Shown: piece after piece, positions 7,884-15,855 of the stretch | Position numbering within the stretch: the first letter of the stretch is position 1 | How the letters are laid out: each line of letters begins with the position of its first letter | DNA from: Flavobacterium agrisoli | GTDB taxonomy: Bacteria > Bacteroidota > Bacteroidia > Flavobacteriales > Flavobacteriaceae | Assembly (NCBI RefSeq): GCF_016522065.1 | Contig: NZ_JAEHFV010000006.1 | Coordinates: forward strand, 1-64,000 | Length of the DNA stretch: 64,000 nucleotides | Direction: 5' to 3' | The notes under the pieces: model-generated | What the model was told of the DNA's origin: nothing | The model's database searches: none | The model's input: only the letters and a program-made list of their open reading frames with translations | Position numbers and translations under genes: made by a program

Positions 7884-9050
7884 ATGAAAATAGCTTTTCT
7901 AACCCCCGAATACCCGCATCCTGAAACTGGCAATTCAGGTGGTATTGGTACGAGTATAAAAAATTTGGCGAAAGGACTTTTGCAGGAAGATTGCCAAGTT
8001 CGTGTGTTGGTTTATGGTCAAAAAGAGGACGCTTTTTTCGAAGATGAAGGAATTGTTATACAGCAAATTCGCAATGTGAAATTCAAAGGATTATCTTGGT
8101 TTTTGACTCGGAAAAAAATAACAAAAATTATCAATCAACTTCATAAAGAAAATAAAATTGAGGTAGTAGAAGCGCCAGATTGGACGGGAATTACCTCTTT
8201 CATTCAGCCTAAAAAATGCCCTATAGTGATCCGATTGAATGGTTCGGATACTTATTTTTGTCATTTAGACCATCGTCCCGTGAAATGGATCAATAAATTT
8301 CATGAAAAAAGAGCTTTACAAAAGGCTGATGCTTTACTTTCGGTAAGCCAATTTACGGCCGATGAAACGAATCGGGTTTTTGGTTTGCAAAAAGAATTTA
8401 CCATTATTCCGAATGCGATTGATAGCGATGTTTTTCAAAAGGATGAAACAGTAACAGAAGTAATGCAAACCATTTTGTATTTTGGAAGCATAATTCGAAA
8501 AAAAGGACTGTTGGAATTGCCTTTTATTTTTAATAAGGTTATCGAAAACAACTCGAAAGCGAAACTCGTTTTGATAGGTAAAGATGTACCAGATATCATT
8601 TCGGGTTCAAGTTCTACATGGGAAATGATGAAAGGGTTGTTTTCAGAGAAAGCTTTAGCTAATGTGTGTTATTTAGGAAGCGTGCCTTATCATGAGATTC
8701 AGAACTATATTGCAGAGTCGGCAGTTTGTGTGTTTCCCTCTTTTGCAGAAGCTTTACCCGTTTCTTGGATAGAAGCAATGGCCATGCAAAAAGCCATTGT
8801 CGCATCGAATATTGGTTGGGCCACAGATGTAATGGAGGACGGCGTAAATGGTTTTTTGGTAAACCCCAAAAATCATGAAGCATATGCCAACCAGATAAAT
8901 AAACTACTTTTTAATGAAGAACAACGTCAACAATTTGGAATAGCAGCAAGAGAAAAAGTACATCAAAAATTTAATATCTCGGTGGTTGCAGAACAGAGTT
9001 TAGCTTTTTATAAAAAAGTGATTTCGACAAGTTCAGATTCTGATACTTGA
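7884..9050 (+). CDS. glycosyltransferase family 4
   Basis: A 388-aa GT-B glycosyltransferase. The N-terminus KIAFLTPEYPHPETGNSGGIGTS carries the Gly-rich GG-I-G-T loop usual for GT4. The C-terminal nucleotide-sugar domain starts near TILYFGSIIRKKG and includes FPSFAEALPVSWIEAMAMQ near residue 283, with the two Glu of the E-x7-E motif. It belongs to the polysaccharide locus but stands apart from the upstream genes by 61 bp that hold a heptamer array. It is followed by the 1-kb repeat/GIY-YIG region. Donor sugar unknown. Confidence 0.85.
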   Translation: MKIAFLTPEYPHPETGNSGGIGTSIKNLAKGLLQEDCQVRVLVYGQKEDAFFEDEGIVIQQIRNVKFKGLSWFLTRKKITKIINQLHKENKIEVVEAPDWTGITSFIQPKKCPIVIRLNGSDTYFCHLDHRPVKWINKFHEKRALQKADALLSVSQFTADETNRVFGLQKEFTIIPNAIDSDVFQKDETVTEVMQTILYFGSIIRKKGLLELPFIFNKVIENNSKAKLVLIGKDVPDIISGSSSTWEMMKGLFSEKALANVCYLGSVPYHEIQNYIAESAVCVFPSFAEALPVSWIEAMAMQKAIVASNIGWATDVMEDGVNGFLVNPKNHEAYANQINKLLFNEEQRQQFGIAAREKVHQKFNISVVAEQSLAFYKKVISTSSDSDT

Positions 9051-9066
9051 GTTTTCTCTCCTCCAG

Positions 9067-9425
9067 AGGCTGAACTTCGGACCCTGAGCCTGTCGAAGGG
9101 GCGAAGCCGTAGGGTAAGAGTTATAGAGCCTGTTGAAGCCGCAAGAATTAGAACTGATACAGCAGTGACTTCGACTCCGCTCAGTCACCACGTCGATAGG
9201 GGTAAAGGTTTCATAACCGGAGGCTGAGCTTCGGACCCTGAGCCTGTCGAAGGGTCGAAGCCTCAGGTAAGAGTTATAGAGCCTGTTGAAGCCGTAGGAA
9301 TTAGAACTGATACAGCAGTAACTTCGACTCCGCTTAGTCATTGCTTCGATAGGAGTAAAGGTTTCACAACCAGAGGCTGAACTTCGGACCCTGAGCCTGT
9401 CGAAGGGTCGAAGCCGCAGGGTAAG
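9067..9425. repeat. tandem array of a 153-154 bp unit carrying CCCTGAGCCTGTCGAAGGG palindromes
   Basis: Two full units (9067-9220 and 9221-9373) and a partial third (from 9374) share a common layout. Each opens with AGGCTGA, then a palindromic core TTCGGACCCTGAGCCTGTCG...GGGTCGAA (cores at 9076-9107, 9230-9261 and 9383-9414). A second sub-element, ACTTCGACTCCGCT...CGATAGG, follows about 90 bp later. The array fills the 450-bp gap between the GT4 gene and the GIY-YIG gene. Open frames through it are spurious. Confidence 0.9.
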
Positions 9426-9500
9426 CGCTATTGAGTATCGAAGAGTATAGCATTTTTTTAAATTATAAAAGGACTAGCTAATCCTTTAAATAATAGTAAT

Positions 9501-9863
9501 ATGAAAGGTTATTTGTATATTTTAGAATGTTCTAATGGAACGTACTACACAGGAAGTACTAACGATTTAGAAATTCGTATTCAGCAACATCAGGCAGGAG
9601 AAGGAGCAAATCATACGAAGAAATATTTACCAGTTAAGTTGGTTTATTATGAAGAATATCAAAGAATAGATGAAGCGTTTTACAGAGAGAAACAAGTGCA
9701 AGGATGGAGCAGAAAAAAGAAAGAAGCTTTGATTGAAAATAGACCTATAGATTTACCATTGTTATCAAGGAATTATACTCAATATGTGGCTTCGACAAGC
9801 TCCACGACAGGCTTCCAACCGGAAGGTTCGGACCCTGAGCCTGTCGAAGGGTCGAAGCTGTAG
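9501..9863 (+). CDS. GIY-YIG domain endonuclease-like protein, C-terminus built from repeat
   Basis: Residues 1-90 form a single GIY-YIG domain of the small YhbQ/SLX1-like type. YLYILEC and YYTGST give the GIY/YIG strands, R27 lies in LEIRIQQH, and E62 in DEAFYREKQVQGW is the likely metal ligand. The final ~25 residues (from VASTSSTTGF) are encoded by the palindromic repeat itself and end in SDPEPVEGSKL, so the reading frame runs into a repeat insertion. Similar proteins are usually about 80-100 aa. The gene is surrounded by at least six copies of the repeat core. Family members cut structured or branched DNA, but activity here is not known. Confidence 0.8.
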   Translation: MKGYLYILECSNGTYYTGSTNDLEIRIQQHQAGEGANHTKKYLPVKLVYYEEYQRIDEAFYREKQVQGWSRKKKEALIENRPIDLPLLSRNYTQYVASTSSTTGFQPEGSDPEPVEGSKL

Positions 9864-10025
9864 GGAAAGAAAAATACTGTAACTTCGACTCCGGTTAGTG
9901 ACCAAGATTGATACCGGAGGCTGAGCCTGTCGAAGCCCCGTAAGTCCGAATTCAGACAAAATCACACTATCTTAGCAGATAATATTATCACTATTTTTGT
10001 CAGTCTGAGCCTGTCGAAGCCGTGT
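9789..10025. repeat. palindromic repeat copies downstream of GIY-YIG gene
   Basis: A full palindromic core at 9827-9858 overlaps the end of the GIY-YIG reading frame. Shorter CTGAGCCTGTCGAAGCC cores lie at 9921-9937 and 10005-10021. A partly inverted copy lies at about 9789-9816, and a copy of the ACTTCGACTCCG sub-element at about 9891. The remaining sequence to 10143 holds no gene that I can see. Confidence 0.85.
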
Positions 10026-10143
10026 AAACCCATAGGCACAATTGCTTTTTTTAGGTAAATAAAAAGCAACCAAGCGATATGTTTTTCAAATGTAAGTTAG
10101 GAGGCCGGTAATAAGGTTACAAGAAAAAAAAAGTTTTTAGATA

Positions 10144-11676
10144 ATGAAATTAAAAGAGTTTACAACCCATTCTGGTGAAACCATTTTATATAACGGAAAT
10201 CCTGATTTACAGCAATTAGAATTTTTATCAAAAGGATCTGGAGATATTTGGCACAGTTCGTTAGACCAAGGTTATCGAAATCTCTTCCCAGAAATAGTCT
10301 ATCAAACGGCAACTTTTTGGTATATAAATGATTATGAAAATTTAAGCCTTTGTGTAAGTTGGCGTATCAATTCAAGTCAATTTGCTATTCGTAAATCTGT
10401 TTGGGAATCGTTAAATGGATTTGATGTTGATTTTGAAACAGGCACTATGCAAGGGTTGGATTTGGGTTATCGTGCCTTAAAATCGGGTGGAATTCCGTTA
10501 CATGTAAAAGGGTTGTTTCTTGCTGATACGGAATTTATAACACCTATTTCAGTTCAAGATCGTTATGTTTTTTATAGAAAAAAGTATAAAATAGATCATG
10601 CTTTACTCATGCTTTTTCGAAAAGGAATTTTTAACTGGAAGGAATGGAACGCATTGATTTTTGTGGCAAAGCATTTTAAAATAGAAAAGAATACCCCTTA
10701 TTTAGCACCCAGAAAATTAAATTCAGTTGAGGGGAACCCTACGATAAGTTACATTATTCCAACAATGTTACGTCAAGATTTTACAATGAATTTATTGAAA
10801 GATTTGTCAAAGCAGGAATATTTGCCAACAGAAGTTATTATTGTTGATGCTACGCCGGTTGAGAAAAGAAATTTAGAGATTTATAATTTTGAGTCATTAC
10901 CATTTGAAGTGAAACTGGTTTGGCAAATTACGAAAGGGAGTTGTAGAGCTAGAAATGAGGCTATTGCATTATGTACAGGAGATTATATCGTTTTTGGAGA
11001 CGATGATATACGAATACCTCAAAATTTTATCGCAAATCATATTCGTTTTTTGCAAACCTATAAAGTGGATGCTTGTAATGGATTAGATATTAGAGCTGAT
11101 CATGAAAATCAGAATTTAGATGATTTACATGAAAAAATTAGAAAATTATCGAAAGCATCATTTAAAGCAGGTTGTGCCTTGATGTTTAGTAATGCTAATT
11201 CATGTGTGAGTAGCGAATTCGTTCATAAATTAGTGGGTAATGATGTTAATTTTGATGGCGGTTATGGTGAAGATAGTGATTTTGGTATGTCATTATCTAA
11301 AGCGGGGGCTATAGTTTTATCGAATCCTTTTTCAGTTAATTTACATTTAAAACCACCCGCTGGAGGTTATCGTTTTTGGGGGAACGAATCAAAAATTTTA
11401 GGAAAGAAACGAAAAAAACAACCGTGGGAATTAGATACACCTGTAAAATGGATTCGTCCTGTTCCGAGTCCCACTATTGTGTATGGCATCCAAAAACAAT
11501 TTACGACACAACAATTGAAAGAATACCGCTATAAATATTTTTTCTTGTTTTTATTTAAAGGTAAAAAGAGGACTTTTGTATTTCGTCTTTTGAAGTTACC
11601 GTTAAAAATCATGCAATTTAAGAAGTCACTTTTTTACGCCAGTGAATTGAATAAATTAGGCACACGATATACATAA
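10144..11676 (+). CDS. glycosyltransferase family 2 with an extra N-terminal GT2-like segment
   Basis: A 510-aa protein with two parts. Residues ~197-420 are a complete GT-A GT2 domain: ISYIIPTMLRQDFT, the D-x-D-type site FGDDDIR near 284-290, and GYGEDSDFGMSLSKAG as the acceptor/catalytic segment. Residues 1-190 resemble the C-terminal half of another GT2 (SQFAIRKSVWESLNGFDVDF then MQGLDLGYRALKSGG) without a nucleotide-binding N-terminus. The N-terminal part could be a genuine accessory domain or the remnant of a glycosyltransferase truncated when the upstream repeat array arose. Sugar specificity unknown. Confidence 0.75.
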   Translation: MKLKEFTTHSGETILYNGNPDLQQLEFLSKGSGDIWHSSLDQGYRNLFPEIVYQTATFWYINDYENLSLCVSWRINSSQFAIRKSVWESLNGFDVDFETGTMQGLDLGYRALKSGGIPLHVKGLFLADTEFITPISVQDRYVFYRKKYKIDHALLMLFRKGIFNWKEWNALIFVAKHFKIEKNTPYLAPRKLNSVEGNPTISYIIPTMLRQDFTMNLLKDLSKQEYLPTEVIIVDATPVEKRNLEIYNFESLPFEVKLVWQITKGSCRARNEAIALCTGDYIVFGDDDIRIPQNFIANHIRFLQTYKVDACNGLDIRADHENQNLDDLHEKIRKLSKASFKAGCALMFSNANSCVSSEFVHKLVGNDVNFDGGYGEDSDFGMSLSKAGAIVLSNPFSVNLHLKPPAGGYRFWGNESKILGKKRKKQPWELDTPVKWIRPVPSPTIVYGIQKQFTTQQLKEYRYKYFFLFLFKGKKRTFVFRLLKLPLKIMQFKKSLFYASELNKLGTRYT

Positions 11677-11679
11677 CTC

Positions 11680-12681
11680 ATGAAATTCTCCCTTATCATT
11701 TGTACCTACCATCGTCCAGAACCTTTACTGAAGTTATTACTTTCAGTCAAGGAACAATCGGTATATCCCGATGAGATTTTAATTGTGGATGGTTCCAAAA
11801 ACCGTCAAACGGAAAAGATAATACAAGAAAATCATTTCCCCAATTTACGCTATTTTTTGGTTGCTGAAAAAGATAGAGGACTTACCAAACAACGCAATTA
11901 CGGAATTTCTAAAGTAATGGACTTAAGTGAAGTGGTTTGTTTTTTGGATGATGATACCATTTTGGAACCTGATTATTTTGAAAAAGTAGTAGAAACTTAT
12001 ACGTCTTTTCCAGAAGCTTTAGGGGTTGGAGGTTATATTGCTAATGAAGTGAAATGGAAAAAAGTTGCTGTTCATTACATTCCCCAAACTAATGAATTTT
12101 ATTTTGATGGATGGAAACGACAACAAAGTAGTCGTTTTGTTCTCAGAAAGAAATTAGGTTTAGATAGCAATTGCCCTCCGGGATATTCAACGTTATATTC
12201 ACATGGTAGGAGTGTAGGTTTTTTACCCCCAAGTGGGAAAGTTTATGAAGTTGAAATGGTAATGGGAGGCGTTTCGTCTTTCAGAAAAAAAGTATTTGAG
12301 AGATTACAGTTTTCTACTTATTTTGAAGGCTATGGTTTGTATGAAGATGCTGATTTTTCATTAAGAGTTGCTAAAATTGGGAAACTATATCTAAATACGG
12401 CTGCAAAAGTAGCCCATTATCATGAACCCTCAGGGCGTCCGAATCAGTATAAGTATGGCAAAATGGTGGTACGTAATGGTTGGTACGTTTGGAAAGTGAA
12501 AAATCCAAATCCAAATTTTAAAGATATGTTTAAGTGGCATTTAATTACATTCTTGCTTACTTTAATACGTTTTACTAATATATTAACAACTAAGAAAAGA
12601 GCAGAGGCTTTTACAGAAACTATAGGAAGAACAGTTGGCTGGTGGAGTTTAATTTTTAATAAACCTAAAATGACGAGATGA
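11680..12681 (+). CDS. glycosyltransferase family 2
   Basis: A 333-aa GT-A glycosyltransferase. It begins FSLIICTYHRPEPLL, has the metal-binding D-x-D site as FLDDDT near residues 87-92, and YEDADFSLRVAKIG near 220, which carries the ED/D-x-S-x-R type acceptor region. One or two hydrophobic helices near the C-terminus (around WHLITFLLTLIRF) suggest membrane association. It starts three bases after the previous stop and overlaps the next gene by four bases. Confidence 0.85.
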   Translation: MKFSLIICTYHRPEPLLKLLLSVKEQSVYPDEILIVDGSKNRQTEKIIQENHFPNLRYFLVAEKDRGLTKQRNYGISKVMDLSEVVCFLDDDTILEPDYFEKVVETYTSFPEALGVGGYIANEVKWKKVAVHYIPQTNEFYFDGWKRQQSSRFVLRKKLGLDSNCPPGYSTLYSHGRSVGFLPPSGKVYEVEMVMGGVSSFRKKVFERLQFSTYFEGYGLYEDADFSLRVAKIGKLYLNTAAKVAHYHEPSGRPNQYKYGKMVVRNGWYVWKVKNPNPNFKDMFKWHLITFLLTLIRFTNILTTKKRAEAFTETIGRTVGWWSLIFNKPKMTR

Positions 12682-13658
12682 AAACAAAGGTTTATATTTA
12701 CGGACTTTGTAATGTTTTTTATGATGCCTTCTATATTCAAGGATTAAAGGGAATTTATGGAAATTTAGAATTTAATATTTCAAAATTTACAAGTTTTAAT
12801 TATGGAACATTTGCTTGTATAATTGAAAATGGAAATGAAACTAAAAAAATAATTATCGATTCGAAAGATTCGAATAAAATTGATGAAAAGGAATTAAAAT
12901 GGTGTGATATTTATGGCAAAATTAATAACAATGAAAATAATTTATTACAAGAAAATAGTTTTAAAATAATTTCCATTGGACCTAGTTTTGGAATTAAAAT
13001 TTGGAATTTGTTTGAAACCTTTTATCATTTAAGTACAAATTTCATTAGATTCAGCAATTCTATTGTTAATAAGAGAGAATTTATTGCAAATTATTGGAGA
13101 CAATATAAGAGATTGAGATTGAATGAGTATACTTTTACAAATTCTTCTCAATATGCAGTTTTTTTTATTAATAGCATTTGGAAAAATGAAGGAAAGACAA
13201 ACAATAATAGAGCGTCATTTATTAAAGTTTGCAGGGAGTTTTTGGATCTTGATTTTGAAGGCGGTTTTGCTGCAAGAAGTAATGGAGACAATTTAGGTTT
13301 TGAGGACTTTGTTTATTCCAAAAAAATTTCTTTGAAAAAATACATTAAGAAAATTAAACAATCTGCATTTGTATTCAATACACCCGCAGTTCTTGATTGC
13401 CATGGTTGGAAATTAGGTGAGTTTTTAGCGATGGGTAAGGCGATTATTTCAACTCCACTTTATAATCAAATGCCTGCTGTACTAATTAATAGAAAGCATT
13501 TACTAATTGTTGAGAACGAAAAGGAAATAAAAAATAGTATCATTTTATTATTAAATGATTTAGATTTTAAGAAAAAAATGGAGATTGCAAATCGGTTATA
13601 TTTTGATGAGTTTTTAGCTCCAAAAAAAGTTTTGAGTCGATTAATTGAAAGAGTATAA
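12678..13658 (+). CDS. putative glycosyltransferase (GT-B C-terminal half recognisable)
   Basis: A 326-aa protein. The N-terminal ~170 residues are not recognised. The C-terminal third looks like a GT-B nucleotide-sugar domain: DCHGWKLGEFLAMGKAIIST near residue 240, followed by a LLIVENEKEI segment as in group-1 transferases. It may be an exostosin-like or group-1 enzyme. The gene is noticeably richer in A/T and in Asn/Lys/Ile codons than its neighbours, which points to separate acquisition. It overlaps the upstream stop (ATGA) and abuts the next start. Confidence 0.6.
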   Translation: MKTKVYIYGLCNVFYDAFYIQGLKGIYGNLEFNISKFTSFNYGTFACIIENGNETKKIIIDSKDSNKIDEKELKWCDIYGKINNNENNLLQENSFKIISIGPSFGIKIWNLFETFYHLSTNFIRFSNSIVNKREFIANYWRQYKRLRLNEYTFTNSSQYAVFFINSIWKNEGKTNNNRASFIKVCREFLDLDFEGGFAARSNGDNLGFEDFVYSKKISLKKYIKKIKQSAFVFNTPAVLDCHGWKLGEFLAMGKAIISTPLYNQMPAVLINRKHLLIVENEKEIKNSIILLLNDLDFKKKMEIANRLYFDEFLAPKKVLSRLIERV

Positions 13659-14774
13659 ATGAAATTCCTCATCATCACTCACGTCCATCACAAAGAAAAA
13701 GAGAATCACTATTTTGGTTACGCGCCCTATGTGCGTGAAATGAATATTTGGCTGAAATTTGTAGATGAGGTTGTAGTTGTTGGGCCTTTGAGCGGTAGTG
13801 ACATAACGCCAATTGATATAGCGTATAAGCACGATAAAATTGATTTTAGAGCAGTTCCCGATTTTAGTTTTACAAATTTTAGGAATACGGTGAGCGCATT
13901 AGGTAAGATGCCGATTCTTTTCTGGGAGATTTTTTGGGCAATGATAAAGGCCGATCACATTCATTTGCGTTGTCCTGGAAATGTTGGTTTAATAGGGTGT
14001 GTGCTTCAGATTTTGTTTCCCAATAAATCAAAAACCGCTAAATACGCCGGAAATTGGGACCCAAAAAGTAAACAGCCTTGGACGTATCGTTTTCAAAAAT
14101 GTATTTTGAGCAATACCTTTTTAACGCGTAACATGCAGGTTTTGGTATATGGTGAATGGCCCAACCAAACCCAGAATATAGTACCTTTTTTTACGGCTTC
14201 GTATTCCGAAAATGAAATACTACCTTTACAAGATTTAAAAGTTACTGATGCTATGATACGGTTTGTTTTTGCCGGCACTTTAGTGGAAGGTAAAAACCCA
14301 CATTATGCGATACAAGTGGTAGAAGCATTTTCTAAAAAAGGATATACAGTGCAATTGGATGTGTTTGGTGACGGAAAATTACGAACCGAATTAGAAAGGT
14401 ACGTGCAGAAACGGCAATTGCAGCATTTCATTTTTTTACATGGTAATCAATTCGCTGAAATAGTGAAAAAAGCCTATCAAAACAGCCATTTCGTCATTTT
14501 ACCATCTAAAAGTGAGGGCTGGCCCAAAGTACTAGCCGAAGGGATGTTTTGGGGCTGTGTGCCTTTGGCTACTTCGGTATCCTGTGTGCCCTATATGCTG
14601 GGAGAAGGTGGAAGAGGGGTTTTGTTACAAAGCGATATAACAACTGATGTACAAGGGATACAAACGCTTTTGGATAATCCGACACTTTATAATCAAAAAA
14701 GGCAAAAAGCGGTGATATGGTCACGACAGTTTACTTTGGAGCTGTTTGAAGCCGCCATTCAAAAATTAGTATAA
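13659..14774 (+). CDS. glycosyltransferase family 4
   Basis: A 371-aa GT-B enzyme. The N-terminal domain starts KFLIITHVHHKEKENHYFGY. The C-terminal domain has FVFAGTLVEGKNP (start of the donor-binding half), DVFGDGKLRTEL and the E-x7-E region LPSKSEGWPKVLAEGMFWG near residue 280. It is immediately consecutive with both neighbours (0-bp gaps), so it is clearly co-transcribed. Predicted cytoplasmic assembly of the polysaccharide repeat. Specificity unknown. Confidence 0.85.
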   Translation: MKFLIITHVHHKEKENHYFGYAPYVREMNIWLKFVDEVVVVGPLSGSDITPIDIAYKHDKIDFRAVPDFSFTNFRNTVSALGKMPILFWEIFWAMIKADHIHLRCPGNVGLIGCVLQILFPNKSKTAKYAGNWDPKSKQPWTYRFQKCILSNTFLTRNMQVLVYGEWPNQTQNIVPFFTASYSENEILPLQDLKVTDAMIRFVFAGTLVEGKNPHYAIQVVEAFSKKGYTVQLDVFGDGKLRTELERYVQKRQLQHFIFLHGNQFAEIVKKAYQNSHFVILPSKSEGWPKVLAEGMFWGCVPLATSVSCVPYMLGEGGRGVLLQSDITTDVQGIQTLLDNPTLYNQKRQKAVIWSRQFTLELFEAAIQKLV

Positions 14775-15854
14775 ATGCGTATCATCCAACTCATCGATTC
14801 TTTAGAAGCCGGCGGTGCCGAACGAATGGCACTACAATACGCTACTGTTTTGGCGGAGAAGGTTGCCTTTTCGGGTTTAGTGGCGACTCGCCAAGAAGGC
14901 GAATTGAAAAATGAAATTCCGGACAATGTTGCCTATCTTTTTTTAAACAAACGAAAAACCCTCGACTGGCGGGCGGTGGCTAGACTTCGAAAGTATGTGC
15001 TGAAAAATGATATTGCTTTTATACACGCACACAGTTCTTCTTATTTTTTGGCTGTTTTAGTAAAATTGACTTTGCCAAAACTTAAAATTATTTGGCACGA
15101 TCATTATGGGAATAGCGCCTTTTTAGCCAATCGACCCTCTCGTATTTTACGCTTTTGCGCTCCTTTTTTTTGGGGAATTATTGCCGTCAACCAGGGTTTA
15201 AAAGACTGGTCTCAAAAAAAACTACATTTTAAAAACACCGTTTTTCTACCTAATTTTCCGCTACTAAAAACGAAAGAGAATACCGTAAAAACGATTTTAA
15301 AAGGAGAATCAGGTAAGCGAATTGTATGTTTGGCTAATCTAAGACCTCAAAAAAATCATCTATTATTGTTAAAAATTGCACAACAATTACAAGATTCTGA
15401 CCCTGCGTGGACTTTTCATTTGGTGGGTAAAGACTTTCAGGATGACTATTCCAAAACAATAAAACAGGAAATACAGCAACGCGACTTACAGCAACAGGTT
15501 TTTTTATATGATTCTTGTTCGGATGTTTCGGCAGTTTTAAAACAAGCTCAGATTGGTGTCTTGACGTCTTCTTCCGAAGGATTGCCAGTGGCTTTGTTAG
15601 AATATGCTAGTGTAGGGTTGCCGGTAGTTGTGACCCTAGTAGGACAAGTTCCCGAAATAGTAAAACAAAATGGAAATGGTTTTGTAGTGGCATCCGGTGA
15701 TGACGCCGCTTTTGTTCAAAGTCTCCAAAAATTAATACACGATGTTCGTCTTCGCGAAAAATTTTCTGCAAATTTGCAACAACGGGTACAGGAACAGTAT
15801 TCGGCTCAAACCGTTATAAAAAAATACCTTCATTGGGTTGAATCACTTTCGTAA
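14775..15854 (+). CDS. glycosyltransferase family 4
   Basis: A 359-aa GT-B enzyme with the classical LIDSLEAGGAERMALQYA loop near the N-terminus (GGAER is the acceptor-side Gly loop of GT4). The C-terminal site LTSSSEGLPVALLEYASVG near residue 265 contains the E-x7-E pair. The pattern resembles poly-glycosyltransferases that act late in O-antigen assembly. The next gene begins one base after its stop. Confidence 0.85.
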   Translation: MRIIQLIDSLEAGGAERMALQYATVLAEKVAFSGLVATRQEGELKNEIPDNVAYLFLNKRKTLDWRAVARLRKYVLKNDIAFIHAHSSSYFLAVLVKLTLPKLKIIWHDHYGNSAFLANRPSRILRFCAPFFWGIIAVNQGLKDWSQKKLHFKNTVFLPNFPLLKTKENTVKTILKGESGKRIVCLANLRPQKNHLLLLKIAQQLQDSDPAWTFHLVGKDFQDDYSKTIKQEIQQRDLQQQVFLYDSCSDVSAVLKQAQIGVLTSSSEGLPVALLEYASVGLPVVVTLVGQVPEIVKQNGNGFVVASGDDAAFVQSLQKLIHDVRLREKFSANLQQRVQEQYSAQTVIKKYLHWVESLS

Positions 15855-15855
15855 G

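Noticed and set aside
9033..9341. minus-strand open frame with repeated TKRSRSYCC-like and FNRLYNSY text
   Set aside because: It lies in the palindromic repeat array and its internal repetition just reflects the 154-bp units. No family is recognisable.
9067..9425. tandem 154-bp units as a CRISPR-like array
   Set aside because: The units are almost identical over their whole length rather than repeats separated by unique spacers, and no cas genes are present.
9765..9965. minus-strand frame antisense to the GIY-YIG end
   Set aside because: It is repeat DNA read backwards and contains the translated palindrome (LRQAQ, LRPFDRLRVR).
15838..15855. TTG start for the O-antigen ligase-like gene
   Set aside because: It overlaps the previous gene by 17 bp. 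ATG 15856 directly after its stop is more natural.
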